This document shows positions 18,055-27,000 of a DNA stretch of 64,000 bases, piece by piece; position 1 is the first letter of the stretch; each line of letters starts with the position of its first letter. This stretch comes from Parvularcula dongshanensis (lineage in GTDB: Bacteria; Pseudomonadota; Alphaproteobacteria; Caulobacterales; Parvularculaceae). Below the pieces are notes generated by a model. The model saw only the letters and a program-made list of their open reading frames with translations. It was not told the DNA's origin and did no database searches. Location of the stretch: positions 124,001-188,000 of the forward strand of contig NZ_JACHOB010000003.1 in NCBI RefSeq assembly GCF_014199615.1, written 5' to 3'. The position numbers and the translations under genes are program-made.

Positions 18055-19479
18055 ATGAAGATGTTCAAATCCTTCAAGACCGGCCTCGTCGCCGGCATGG
18101 CCTGTGCGGCCGCGCTCACGGGCGTGGCGGCGGCCCAGCAGCAACCAGCCCAACAGCAGCCGCAGCAACCGACGTTGTCCCTGGACGACGTTCTGCGGGC
18201 CGCGCAGCAGGAACGCCGTGAAGCTGCCGAGACGAACCGGCAGCGCGAGGCCGAGTTCGTGCAGCAGCGCGACCGGCAGCAAGGCCGCCTCAACGAGGTG
18301 CGCGGTCAGGTGCAGGCCGAGGAAACTCGTTCCGACCAGCTCGACCAGCAGTTCACCGAGAACGACCAACGGATCGAGGAGCTTCAGAACGAGCTTCAGA
18401 CCCGCCAGGGCGAGTTCGGCGAACTCTTCGGCGCCGCCCGGTCGGCCGCCGGCGACCTCGCCGCGCAGCTTCAATCGTCGATCGTCTCGGCGCAGTATCC
18501 CGGCCGCGTGCAGCAGCTGCAGGAACTCGCCCAGTCCGAGCAGCTTCCCTCCGAAGAAGAGCTGCGGAACCTCTACATCACGATGATGCAGGAGATCGCG
18601 GCGCAGGCGAAGACGGTGACCTTCAACGCGACGGTCGTCGATGCCCAGGGCGAGACGGGGCAGGCTGAGATCACCCGGATCGGTCCGTTCTCCGCCTTCT
18701 CGTCCGAAGGCAACTACTACACGATGACGTCGGACAATTCGGGCCGCACGCGTCTGACCGAACTCGCCCGTCAGCCTGGTGGCGGCGCGGTGGGTAACGC
18801 CAAGGCGGTCGCCGGATTCAACGGCGAAGGCTATACGGAGGGCACGATCGACCCCTCCTTGGGCCAGCTCCTGAGCCTCGTGATCGAGACGCCGACGCTC
18901 TCCGAACGGATCGCGCAGGGTAAGCTCGTCGGTTACACCATCCTCTACGTGGTGCTGCCCCTCGGCCTCATCATCGGTCTGTACAAGTGGGTCACGCTGA
19001 CCCTCACCGGCGCCTCGGTCCGTAGCCAGATGCGCAAGAAGACCGCTTCCACGAAGAACCCGCTGGGCCGCATCATGACGGCTTACCAGTCGAACACGAG
19101 CGCCGACACGGAGACGATGGCCCTCAAGCTCGACGATGCGGTGATGAAGGAAGTGCCGCGGCTCGAATCCGGTCTGAACCTCGTCAAGGTTCTTGCCGCC
19201 GTCGCACCGCTGCTCGGCCTTCTCGGTACGGTCATCGGGATGATCAACACCTTCCAGGCGATCACCCTGTTCGGTACCGGCGACCCGCAGCTGATGGCTG
19301 GCGGTATCTCGGAAGCGCTCATCACGACGGTCCTCGGCCTGATCGCGGCGATCCCGCTTCTCCTGGTCCACGCCTTCGCCGCCGGTGCGGCGCGCCGCGT
19401 GACCAACATCCTCGAGGAGCAATCCGCCGGGATGATCGCGGAGCACGCCGAAACGACCACCACTGCGAGGCGGGTCTAA
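18055..19479 (+). CDS. TtpC-like MotA/TolQ/ExbB proton channel protein
   Basis: Large ExbB relative of 474 residues, like the TtpC protein that is required by TonB2 systems of Vibrio. Order: signal peptide (residues 1-27), Q-rich segment, coiled coil at about 45-125, a periplasmic domain to about 285, TM helix at 291-312, then a MotA/TolQ/ExbB domain at 375-445 with VAPLLGLLGTVIGMINTF and GISEALITTVLGLIAAIPLLL. It is thought to bridge the inner-membrane motor to the periplasm. It lies 23 bases after the DUF3450 gene and 24 before exbB. Confidence 0.88.
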   Translation: MKMFKSFKTGLVAGMACAAALTGVAAAQQQPAQQQPQQPTLSLDDVLRAAQQERREAAETNRQREAEFVQQRDRQQGRLNEVRGQVQAEETRSDQLDQQFTENDQRIEELQNELQTRQGEFGELFGAARSAAGDLAAQLQSSIVSAQYPGRVQQLQELAQSEQLPSEEELRNLYITMMQEIAAQAKTVTFNATVVDAQGETGQAEITRIGPFSAFSSEGNYYTMTSDNSGRTRLTELARQPGGGAVGNAKAVAGFNGEGYTEGTIDPSLGQLLSLVIETPTLSERIAQGKLVGYTILYVVLPLGLIIGLYKWVTLTLTGASVRSQMRKKTASTKNPLGRIMTAYQSNTSADTETMALKLDDAVMKEVPRLESGLNLVKVLAAVAPLLGLLGTVIGMINTFQAITLFGTGDPQLMAGGISEALITTVLGLIAAIPLLLVHAFAAGAARRVTNILEEQSAGMIAEHAETTTTARRV

Positions 19480-19503
19480 GGACCCGCGGAAAGGAGCCTC
19501 TGA

Positions 19504-20037
19504 ATGCTCGAGGTCTTCAACCCTGTGAACGCTGCCGAGAACATCGGCGCGTTCCTGGTAGCGGGCGGGGACGTCCTGCTCGTCATCATGGTGGCCACCT
19601 TCATCATGTGGCTGCTCATCGTCGAACGGTTCGTCTACTTCGTCATGGCGAACCGGACGGTGAAGCGGCGGGCCTACGCCGCGTGGGAAGATCGGACGGA
19701 CCACAACTCGTGGTACGCCCACGCGATCCGCGACAAGCTCATCTCCGAGGTCAAGGAGTCAGTCTCCGCCAACCTCAACATCATCAAGGTGTTCGTCGCG
19801 GTCGCGCCGCTTCTCGGCCTTCTCGGCACGGTCACCGGCATGGTGGAGGTGTTCGACGTGATGGCCGTGACCGGTTCCTCCAACGCGCGCCTGATGGCGG
19901 GCGGCATCTCCAAGGCGACGATTCCGACTATGGCGGGCCTCGTCGCTTCGCTGTCCGGCATCGTAGCCATGAACATCCTCGAGAGGCAGGCCAACCGGTC
20001 GATCTCCGAGGTGTCCGATCGCCTCCTGATCGAGTAA
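19504..20037 (+). CDS. exbB: Biopolymer transport protein ExbB
   Basis: Inner-membrane proton-channel subunit of the TonB motor, 177 residues. It has TM1 at about 24-42 (VLLVIMVATFIMWLLIV) and the two further TM helices with the signature VAPLLGLLGTVTGMVEVF and GISKATIPTMAGLVASLSGIVAMN. It is shorter than classical ExbB because it has little N-terminal extension, as in the TonB2-type ExbB2. It lies between the TtpC-like gene and the first exbD, with an 11-base gap to the latter. Confidence 0.93.
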   Translation: MLEVFNPVNAAENIGAFLVAGGDVLLVIMVATFIMWLLIVERFVYFVMANRTVKRRAYAAWEDRTDHNSWYAHAIRDKLISEVKESVSANLNIIKVFVAVAPLLGLLGTVTGMVEVFDVMAVTGSSNARLMAGGISKATIPTMAGLVASLSGIVAMNILERQANRSISEVSDRLLIE

Positions 20038-20048
20038 GGTAGGAAATC

Positions 20049-20471
20049 ATGCGTAGACGTATGAGCCGCGGCGAAGAGGAAGCGGACGTCAACATGACGC
20101 CGCTTCTGGACATCGTCTTCATCATGCTGATCTTCTTCATCGTCACGGCGACCTTCGTGTACGAGGATGGGATCGCGCCGAACCTTCCGGAGCCCAACCC
20201 GGAAGAGAACAACACCGAGCCGCCGCCCAGCATGCTGCTGACGGTGCAGGAAGACGGCTTCGTCCTCGTCGACGACGTCCGCCTCGTCGATCCTCGTTCG
20301 ACCCGCCCGGTCGTGGAGGAGTTCCTGGCGAAGGAGCCGCGGGGGGTCGTCATCATCTCCGCCGCGCCCGAGTCGGAAACCGGCACGACGGTGACCGTTC
20401 TCGACCAAGCTCGCGAAGCGGGCGGTCCAGAGGCCTACAGCCGCATTACCCTGGCGCTCCAGGGAGCATGA
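20049..20471 (+). CDS. exbD: Biopolymer transport protein ExbD (first copy)
   Basis: Proton-conducting subunit of the TonB motor, 140 residues. A single N-terminal TM helix contains the essential aspartate D21 in NMTPLLDIVFIML, followed by a periplasmic domain. Its start and TM segment are almost the same at DNA level as in the second exbD. The periplasmic domain differs, with a proline- and glutamate-rich linker (PNLPEPNPEENNTEPPPS). A strong hairpin without a T-run follows the gene. Confidence 0.93.
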   Translation: MRRRMSRGEEEADVNMTPLLDIVFIMLIFFIVTATFVYEDGIAPNLPEPNPEENNTEPPPSMLLTVQEDGFVLVDDVRLVDPRSTRPVVEEFLAKEPRGVVIISAAPESETGTTVTVLDQAREAGGPEAYSRITLALQGA

Positions 20472-20475
20472 GGCA

Positions 20476-20504
20476 CGACGCCGGGCGGGACCCGCCCGGC
20501 GTCG
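20476..20504 (+). other. Perfect hairpin between the two exbD genes
   Basis: CGACGCCGGGCGGG (20476-20489) is fully complementary to CCCGCCCGGCGTCG (20491-20504). No T-run follows, so it is more likely an mRNA-stability or processing element, or a leaky terminator, than a full stop for transcription. Confidence 0.7.
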
Positions 20505-20549
20505 CTCATCAAACCGCCCGTCCGCCGGGCGACCGCGAGAGGAAACATC

Positions 20550-20957
20550 ATGGCCAGACGGCCCGTAAGAGCACCGGTCGGTAACAACGAAGACGACGTC
20601 AACATGACGCCGCTCCTCGACATCGTCTTCATCATGCTCATCTTCTTCATCGTCACCTCGACCTTCATCAAGGAGCCGGGGGTGGACGTCGAGCGGCCGA
20701 CGGTCGCCACGCAGAGCGAGCAGCAGCCGGCGATCCTCGTGGCGATCAACGCCAATGACGAGATCTGGATCAACAAGGAGGCGGTCGACCTCAACGAGGT
20801 TCGCTTCCGGGTCGAGGAGCTTCGGCGAGAGACGCCGAAGGGCAACGCGGTCGTCCAGGCCGACGTCGGTTCTAAATCCCGTCTGCTGCTCGAGGTCCTC
20901 GAGCAAATCAAGAACGCCGGGATCAACGACGTCGCGATCTCGACCGAAGCGATCTAA
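20550..20957 (+). CDS. exbD: Biopolymer transport protein ExbD (second copy)
   Basis: Second ExbD, 135 residues, with the TM aspartate D24 in DVNMTPLLDIVFIML. The periplasmic domain is a normal ExbD fold with QPAILVAINANDEIWINKEAV and a helical C-terminus ending VAISTEAI. Classical systems have one ExbD gene; a pair in the same operon suggests a mixed channel (ExbD dimer sits inside an ExbB pentamer). The tonB gene follows after 14 bases, with AGGAGG in between. Confidence 0.93.
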   Translation: MARRPVRAPVGNNEDDVNMTPLLDIVFIMLIFFIVTSTFIKEPGVDVERPTVATQSEQQPAILVAINANDEIWINKEAVDLNEVRFRVEELRRETPKGNAVVQADVGSKSRLLLEVLEQIKNAGINDVAISTEAI

Positions 20958-20971
20958 CTTAGGAGGCTTTC

Positions 20972-21571
20972 ATGGGTGCACTCATTCGAGTTCTAGTCGG
21001 CGTCCCAGCCGCCTTCATCGTCGTCATCGCGCTGTTCTTGCTGATGTACGGCCTCATCAAGGTCGACGTCATCGACCTCGGCGAGGACAAGGAGCCGGTC
21101 TCCATCACCATCGGTCGTCAGATCGACGATACCGAAGTCACCAACCAGAAGAAGTTCGAGCGGCCTCAGCTCGATCAGCCGCCGCCGCCGCCGCCCGCGA
21201 TCCAGCGTGAATCCTTCGCGCCGACCGTGGAAGGCGTCCAGGCCGCAGCCCCGAGTTTCGACGCCGACGTCGAGATCGGTACCGCCTTCAACCCCGACCG
21301 CGACGCCCAGCCGCTGGTCCGGGTCGATCCGTCGGGCTGGGAGCGCTGCATCGACAGGGCCGGAACGCAGGACAGCGTCCGGATCCAGTTCGACGTGACG
21401 CCGCAGGGCCAGGTGACCAATGTCGACGTCATCGACAGCACGGACAGCTGCCTCAACCGCTACGCGATCCGCGCGGCCGAACGCTGGAAGTACCAGCCGA
21501 AGATCGTCGAGGGCGAACCGCAATGGCGTCGGGGTACCCAGACGACCTTCCGGTTCAGCCTGTCCGAGTGA
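20972..21571 (+). CDS. tonB: Energy transducer TonB (short, TonB2 type)
   Basis: Protein of 199 residues that transmits the proton-motive force to outer-membrane receptors. It has an N-terminal TM helix (residues 6-29), a short proline run at 70-75 instead of the long Pro-Glu/Pro-Lys rod of classical TonB, and a C-terminal domain with VRIQFDVTPQGQVTNVDVIDS and AIRAAERWKYQPKIVEGEP. The short periplasmic span suits a system in which TtpC and DUF3450 help to bridge the periplasm. The TPR gene follows 41 bases later. Confidence 0.9.
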   Translation: MGALIRVLVGVPAAFIVVIALFLLMYGLIKVDVIDLGEDKEPVSITIGRQIDDTEVTNQKKFERPQLDQPPPPPPAIQRESFAPTVEGVQAAAPSFDADVEIGTAFNPDRDAQPLVRVDPSGWERCIDRAGTQDSVRIQFDVTPQGQVTNVDVIDSTDSCLNRYAIRAAERWKYQPKIVEGEPQWRRGTQTTFRFSLSE

Positions 21572-21612
21572 GTTTCAACGATTGGCAGCCTGCTGCCCCA
21601 AGAGGTTCGATC

Positions 21613-23151
21613 ATGCGTAGTCTCGCTTCCGCCGCCGCCCTCGCACTACTCCTGAGCACGGCTAGCCACGCCGTGTTCGATCAAGCCTCTGCCGCGACGC
21701 AGCAGAACAATGAGAAAGAGGAGAAGCGCCGTCAGAACCAGACCCTTCAGGCGAAGACCGGGGAGGATCTGAACGAAGCGCTGAACTTCGCAAACGAGGA
21801 TCCTCCGCAACTCGCCCAGGCTCTGGAGATCCTCAACCGGCTGGTCCAACGGGACCTGCCGCCTTACGACCGCTCCACGGTTCTCGAGATTCGTGCGGGC
21901 GTTCGTTATGGCCTCGACCAACAGGACGGCGCCATCCAGGACTACGCCGAGATCCTGCGGATCGACACGCTGCCTTTCGAGCGGCTGAACCAGATCCGCC
22001 GGAACGTGGCGCAGCTCTACTTCCAGGACGAGCAGTACGACCAGGCGATCCGCTACATGCAGGAGTTCATCGCCGCCAACCCGGCCGAGGCGGCGGCGAA
22101 CGACTACTTCATCATCGCGGCGGCCTACGCGACGCAGGATCAGTTCCGTCAGGCGCTCGATCCCGCCCGGTCCGCCCTCGAGCGCGACCAGAAGCGCGAG
22201 AAGCGTTACTACGACATGCTCAACCTCATCTACTCCGAGCTGAACATGGCGGAGGAGCGGGGCGAGTTGCTCGAGACGATGGTCGAGTACTTCCCGCAGG
22301 AGGTCGGCTACTGGGCTCAGCTCTCCGGCAGCTACAGCACCGCCGGTCGGGAACGTGACGCCTTCGCGACGCTCGAAGCCGCCTACCGGGCAGGGCTGAT
22401 CCGCGACGAACCCAAGATCATCGCGCTCGCCCAGTTCTACTACCAGCTCGACAATCCCTATCGGGGTGCGGAGATGCTGGAGGACGAGATGGATGCGGGG
22501 ACCGTCAAGCGGAACCTCAACAACCTCAAGCTCCTCAGCCAGCTCTGGGCCGCCGCGCGCGAGCAGGACAAGGCGATCGAGATCCTGACCGAGGCCGCGC
22601 CTCAGTCGGACAAGGGCGACCTCTACTACCAGCTCGGTCAGTCCTACGTGGCGGACGAACAGTTCGAGAAGGGCATCGAGGCGCTGCGCGCGGCGCTGCG
22701 GGCAGGGGGTCTGAGCGATCGGGACGAGGGGAACATCCACCTCCTGATCGGTTCGTCCTACTTCTCCCTCGACAGCGACACCGCGCAGGGCCGGCAGAAC
22801 GCTCGCGAAGCGTATAGCCGCGCCCTCCGCTACTCCTCCGCCGCCCCCGCTGCGCGCCAGTACATCGACTACATCGACGCGATCATCGATACGGAGAGGC
22901 GTCAGGATGAAGTCGAGCGGATCCAGGCCGTCGAGAGGCAGCAGCGTCAGATCGATCGTTGCGAGACGATCCTCGACATCGTCGACCTCGGCGGTTCTTC
23001 CGGTGCTTCCGACGGGGACGTCGCGACCTGCCGCGAGCTGATGACCCAGGTCGAGGCGGGCGCTACGGCGGAGAGCCTCGTTCAAGCCGAGCGGAACGGC
23101 ACCTCGCCGACCCCGGGCGGCGACCAACAAGAAGCCCCCGACGCAGGTTGA
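21613..23151 (+). CDS. Periplasmic TPR protein of the TonB2-type operon
   Basis: Last gene of the TonB operon, 512 residues from the ATG at 21613. A signal peptide (MRSLASAAALALLLSTASHA) is followed by a charged linker and an array of TPR-like helices: LAQALEILNRLVQRDLPPYDR, EQYDQAIRYMQEFIAANP, KGIEALRAALRAGG and others to about residue 445, then a low-complexity tail. TPR genes end the tonB2 operons of Vibrio and Shewanella, and are reported as needed for some uptake. A strong terminator follows. An upstream in-frame start within tonB is ignored. Confidence 0.85.
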   Translation: MRSLASAAALALLLSTASHAVFDQASAATQQNNEKEEKRRQNQTLQAKTGEDLNEALNFANEDPPQLAQALEILNRLVQRDLPPYDRSTVLEIRAGVRYGLDQQDGAIQDYAEILRIDTLPFERLNQIRRNVAQLYFQDEQYDQAIRYMQEFIAANPAEAAANDYFIIAAAYATQDQFRQALDPARSALERDQKREKRYYDMLNLIYSELNMAEERGELLETMVEYFPQEVGYWAQLSGSYSTAGRERDAFATLEAAYRAGLIRDEPKIIALAQFYYQLDNPYRGAEMLEDEMDAGTVKRNLNNLKLLSQLWAAAREQDKAIEILTEAAPQSDKGDLYYQLGQSYVADEQFEKGIEALRAALRAGGLSDRDEGNIHLLIGSSYFSLDSDTAQGRQNAREAYSRALRYSSAAPAARQYIDYIDAIIDTERRQDEVERIQAVERQQRQIDRCETILDIVDLGGSSGASDGDVATCRELMTQVEAGATAESLVQAERNGTSPTPGGDQQEAPDAG

Positions 23152-23191
23152 GTGCAGGCTCGCCCGTTCAGGGCCGAACACGGAAAACTCG

Positions 23192-23219
23192 AAGGCGCGC
23201 CGAAAGGCGCGCCTTTTTC
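23192..23219 (+). terminator. Intrinsic terminator of the TonB operon
   Basis: AAGGCGCGCC-GAAA-GGCGCGCCTT followed by T-run. The stem is made of two copies of the self-complementary GGCGCGCC closed by a GAAA loop. Confidence 0.9.
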
Positions 23220-23776
23220 GTTTCGACCTGCGCCGCAAAGCGGCGCGCGACCTCCCGTGAGTAGGCGACTGCACGGCGAGGAACCGACGTAACGAACGCG
23301 TTCTGAGAGGCGGTCCGTCGTCGATGACGCGGCGGGGGCAGGGCGCGGCAGGATAGCCTCGCCGCTCAAGTGAGACCCCGAGCGGTCACGCGGATCTTCT
23401 GTCGGCGGCCGCGCTCCTTCGCCTTCGCGCGCGTCTGACGGCGACCCGACCGGGCCTAGCGCTAGCGCCTACGGTAGGAGGTTGAGCCGATGACGGCCGC
23501 AAGGTGGGACTGCTTCTGGCGAAGCTGGAATAGTGGAGGCCGGCGTTGCAAGCCGTCTTCTCGAGCCTGCGGGGACGACCGCGCCCTGAGGTGAAGAGCC
23601 TGCGACCGGGCGACCGTCACCCCCCACGGAAACCGAACAGCCAGCGTGAGCGTGCGAAGTTCAGTTCGGATCGCCGCTACCTGCCGCCGCCGCGCCCCTT
23701 GGCGACAGTCGCGCATTTCGTGCCCTTTTTCCCTTCCCCCGGCGATCCTCGTTTGCTATCCGCGCCTCGGTGGTGA
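23220..23776. other. Intergenic region between TonB operon and tRNA-Asn
   Basis: About 560 bases without a convincing long gene. It holds a possible small gene (23490-23594) and a degenerate sequence, GCGCTAGCGCCTACGG near 23459, that resembles the start of the 35/38-bp repeat unit. I do not recognise RNase P RNA, tmRNA, SRP RNA or 6S RNA in it. Confidence 0.5.
23490..23594 (+). CDS. Possible small tryptophan-rich ORF
   Basis: A 34-codon frame starting MTAARWDCFWRSWNSGG. It is preceded by a perfect AGGAGG (23476-23481) eight bases before its ATG, which is what makes it worth listing. Tryptophans lie at positions 6, 10 and 13, and the rest is basic. It looks somewhat like a trp leader peptide, but no trp gene is downstream; the next feature is tRNA-Asn. 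Function unknown, and it may not be a gene at all. Confidence 0.3.
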   Translation: MTAARWDCFWRSWNSGGRRCKPSSRACGDDRALR

Positions 23777-23852
23777 TCCCCAGTAGCTCAGTTGGTAGAG
23801 CAAGCGGCTGTTAACCGCTGGGTCGCTGGTTCGAGTCCGGCCTGGGGAGCCA
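23777..23852 (+). tRNA. tRNA-Asn (anticodon GTT)
   Basis: 76 bases with encoded CCA. Acceptor TCCCCAG pairs with CTGGGGA, the D-arm is GCTCAGTTGGTAGAGC, and the anticodon stem AGCGG/CCGCT encloses CTGTTAA, giving GTT. Confidence 0.97.
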
Positions 23853-23950
23853 CCGCCCTCCATACATTCCATCGTAAACGCACGCATCGTGTCGACCGCC
23901 GACCGGGCGGGCCTGCGCCGATGTTCCGTAGAGCGGAGCTTGAAAGAGAG

Positions 23951-23978
23951 CGGCCCCGCCCTGGGTAGGGACGGGGCC
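23951..23978 (-). terminator. Hairpin downstream of the RND efflux operon
   Basis: GGCCCCG at 23952-23958 pairs with CGGGGCC at 23972-23978, with CCCT/AGGG extending the stem. The T-run on the minus strand is weak (TCTCTTTC), so termination of the efflux operon here is only likely. Confidence 0.35.
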
Positions 23979-24080
23979 TTCGGGGGGTTGGGTGGTGTCG
24001 CGGGGACCGCGACACGGTCACGGTGCGCTCTCAGGGTTAACGACAGATTACCCTGAACGGCTCGATATCGACGTCCCCGT

Positions 24081-27000
24081 CTACTCCGCTGGCTCGCGCG
24101 CGCCGAGATCGTCATCGTAACCGTCCGCGCCGCGGATGACGGGTAGGCCCTCCCGGCTCGCGCCCTCGCCGATCGAGGGTTGAGGCTCGCCTGTCCACAG
24201 AGCGCGGTAGAAGCGGGCGATGTCGGCGCCGACGGCGTAGAGCGCCGGCACGAAGATCAGCGTGACGAAGAGCGCGAAGAACACGCCGAAGGCGAGGGCG
24301 ACCACCATCGGTTTGAGGAACTGCGCGTTCACCGAGCTCTCGAAGAGGATCGGAATCAAGCCGACGAAGGTCGTCACCGAGGTCAGGATGATCGGGCGGA
24401 AACGGACGACCCCGGCTTCGACCAGGGCCGCGAAGGCGCCCGCGCCTTCCTGCCGCAACCGGTTCACGTAGTCGATCAGCACGAGGTTGTCGTTGACGAC
24501 CACGCCGCCCGCCGCCGCGACCCCGAAGACCGAGAACATGGCGAAGGGAATGCCCCAGAGAAGGTGGCCGAACACGGCGCCCATGAAGCCGAACGGAATC
24601 GCCGACATGATCAGGATCGGTTGGAAGTAGGAGCCGAAGGCGATCGCGAGCAGCATGTACATGCAGAAGAGCGCGATGGCGTAGAGCACGAAGACCTGAC
24701 CGAAGAACTCGTTCTGGTCCTGCCTGGCACCGCGTTCCGCGAGCTGCACCGTCGGATGCCGGGCGGTGAAGCCGGGCACGAACTCCGAGTAGAGCGCGCC
24801 GTAGATCTCGCCTTGCGGCGCCCCGGCACTGATCTTCGCGAAGACGCTGACCGATTGCTGACGGTCCCGCCGGTTGATGCGCTGGAGCGCGGGCGCGAAG
24901 TCCTCCTCTGCGACCGCCGCGAGCGGAACCTCCCGGCCGTCGGCCGTGCGGATGCGCACGGAGGTCAGGTTGTCGAGGTTCTCCCGTTCCGAACGCGGGT
25001 AGCGGACCATGACGCGAACGTCCTCGCCGTCTCGGGGCAGTCGCTGCACCTCCTCGCCGTAATAGGCCTGACGAACCTGGCCGATGACGCTCTGGAGCGT
25101 CAGGCCGAAACGCTCGGCGCCGGGGCGGAGCTTGAGCTGCAGCTCGTCGTTCGGCGCCTGAAGGCTGTCCCGGACGTCGTAGAGTTCCGGCAGGGTGCGC
25201 AGCCAGGACTTCATATCCTCGGCCGCCGCGGCGAGTTCATCGAGGTTGTCGCCTTCGAGGCTGATGTAGAGGCGTCCGGCGTTCTCGTCGCCGCTCGCCG
25301 AGCTGTTCACGGTGACGACTTCGGAGTCGGGGATCTCGCCGATGAGTTCCCGCACGCGCTCGGCGACCTGGCTGGTCGTCACCGGGCGATCGTTGCCGTC
25401 GATCAGGATCATCCGCGCATCGATGTTGGTCTCGCTGACCCCCGACAGCATGGCGTGGACGATGTCCTGCCCGAGTTCCTCCTCGTAGAGACGCTGCGCC
25501 TCTTCCATCGCGCCGACCATGCGCTCGTAGACCTCGACGTTCCGGGCGTAGGGCGTGCCCTCCTGCATCGTCACGTCGATGGTGAAGCCGCGGCCCTCGA
25601 CGTCGGGCATGAAGTTGAAGGGAACCCAGCCCTGGGTGAGCAGGGACATGGAGAGCGCGAAGAGAACCACGAAACCGGCGACGGTGTAGTAGCGCCAGCG
25701 GATCGCGCCCCTAATGATGGGCCGGTAAACCTTGTCGGCGAAGTCCGTCATCCCGTCCGCGAAGCGCGACTGGAACCGGTCGAACCGGCTCTGCTTCTCC
25801 TGCGCCTTCATGTGCGAGAGGTGCGAGGGAAGGATCAGGAAGCTCTCGAGCAGCGAGAATGCGAGCGAGAGGTTGATCGTCCAGGCGATGTGCTTGGTGA
25901 ACTGCGCCGTGCCGCCGCCGATCAGGATGAAGGGGGCGAAGGCGATCATCGTCGTCAGGACGGCGAAGAGGACGGGCTTGGCGACGATCTGCGTGCCGAC
26001 GACGGCTGCCGTCAGTCCCTTCTGACCGCGCTCGGTCTGCCGGTGGATCGATTCACCCACGACAAGCGCGTCGTCGACCACGATCCCGATCACGAGCAGC
26101 AGGCCGAACAGCGACAGGAAGTTCAGGCTGACGTCGAGCGTCGGCATGAAGATGAAGGTGCCGAGGAAGCTGATCGCGATGCCCATCGCGACCCAGATCG
26201 CCACGATCGGCCGCAGGAACAGCGCTAGCACGATCAGGACCAGCACGAGGCCCTGAACCGCGTTCCCGCCGACGAGGTTGAGCTGGCTGCGGTAGCTCTC
26301 GATCGTGTCGTAGGTCATGAACAGGTCGACGCCGGGGGGCAGCTCTTCCTGCTTGTCCTCGATGTACTTCTCGATGACCTTCGAGATCTTGACGACGTTC
26401 AGTTTGGAGGGCGCGCGCGGCGCGATGGTGATGCCGGGCTTTCCGTTCACCTCGCGCCGGAACCGGTCCTCGGTGAAGCCGTCGACGACGGTCGCGACGT
26501 CGCTGACCCGGATCGCGCTGCCGTCCTGGTTTTGACGGACGATGATCTGCTCGAACTCGGACTGAGAGTCGGCGAGGTTCCGCGCGGCGAGGGCGATGTT
26601 GCCGACGTCGGTCCTGACCGCGCCTGCCGAGATGTTGATGGAGCTGCCGCGGATCGCGCGGGCGACGTCGTCGAACGTCAAGCCGTAGCGGCGCAGCGCC
26701 TCCTCCGAGACCTCGATCGAGACCTCCTCGTCACGGGCGCCCCAGAGGCTGACCATCGGCGTGCCGCCGGGCAGCGCCGCGATCTCGTCGCGAATCTCCC
26801 GGGCGAGGCGATTGTGCTCCTGGGCCGGCAGGTCCGAGGCGAAGGTGATGAAGCTGAGCGGCTGTTCCCAGATCTGCTGGGCGACGACGGGCGGGTAGCT
26901 CGACGGCGGCAGGTTGCTGACGGCGTCGACCCGGGCCTTCACCTGGTTGAGGAAGGCGTCGAAGTCGCGGCCGTCATCGACCATCTCGACCGTGACGTAG

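Noticed and set aside
23490-23594. trp operon attenuator
   Set aside because: No trp gene follows, and no clear set of alternative terminator and antiterminator stems is visible; kept only as a possible small ORF.
23220-23776. Housekeeping RNA (RNase P, tmRNA, SRP or 6S RNA)
   Set aside because: None of the conserved core sequences I know for these RNAs could be found.
24180-26228. 682-codon plus-strand frame across the RND permease
   Set aside because: Antisense shadow of a well-conserved transporter, with His/Asp/Glu/Arg-rich non-protein-like composition.
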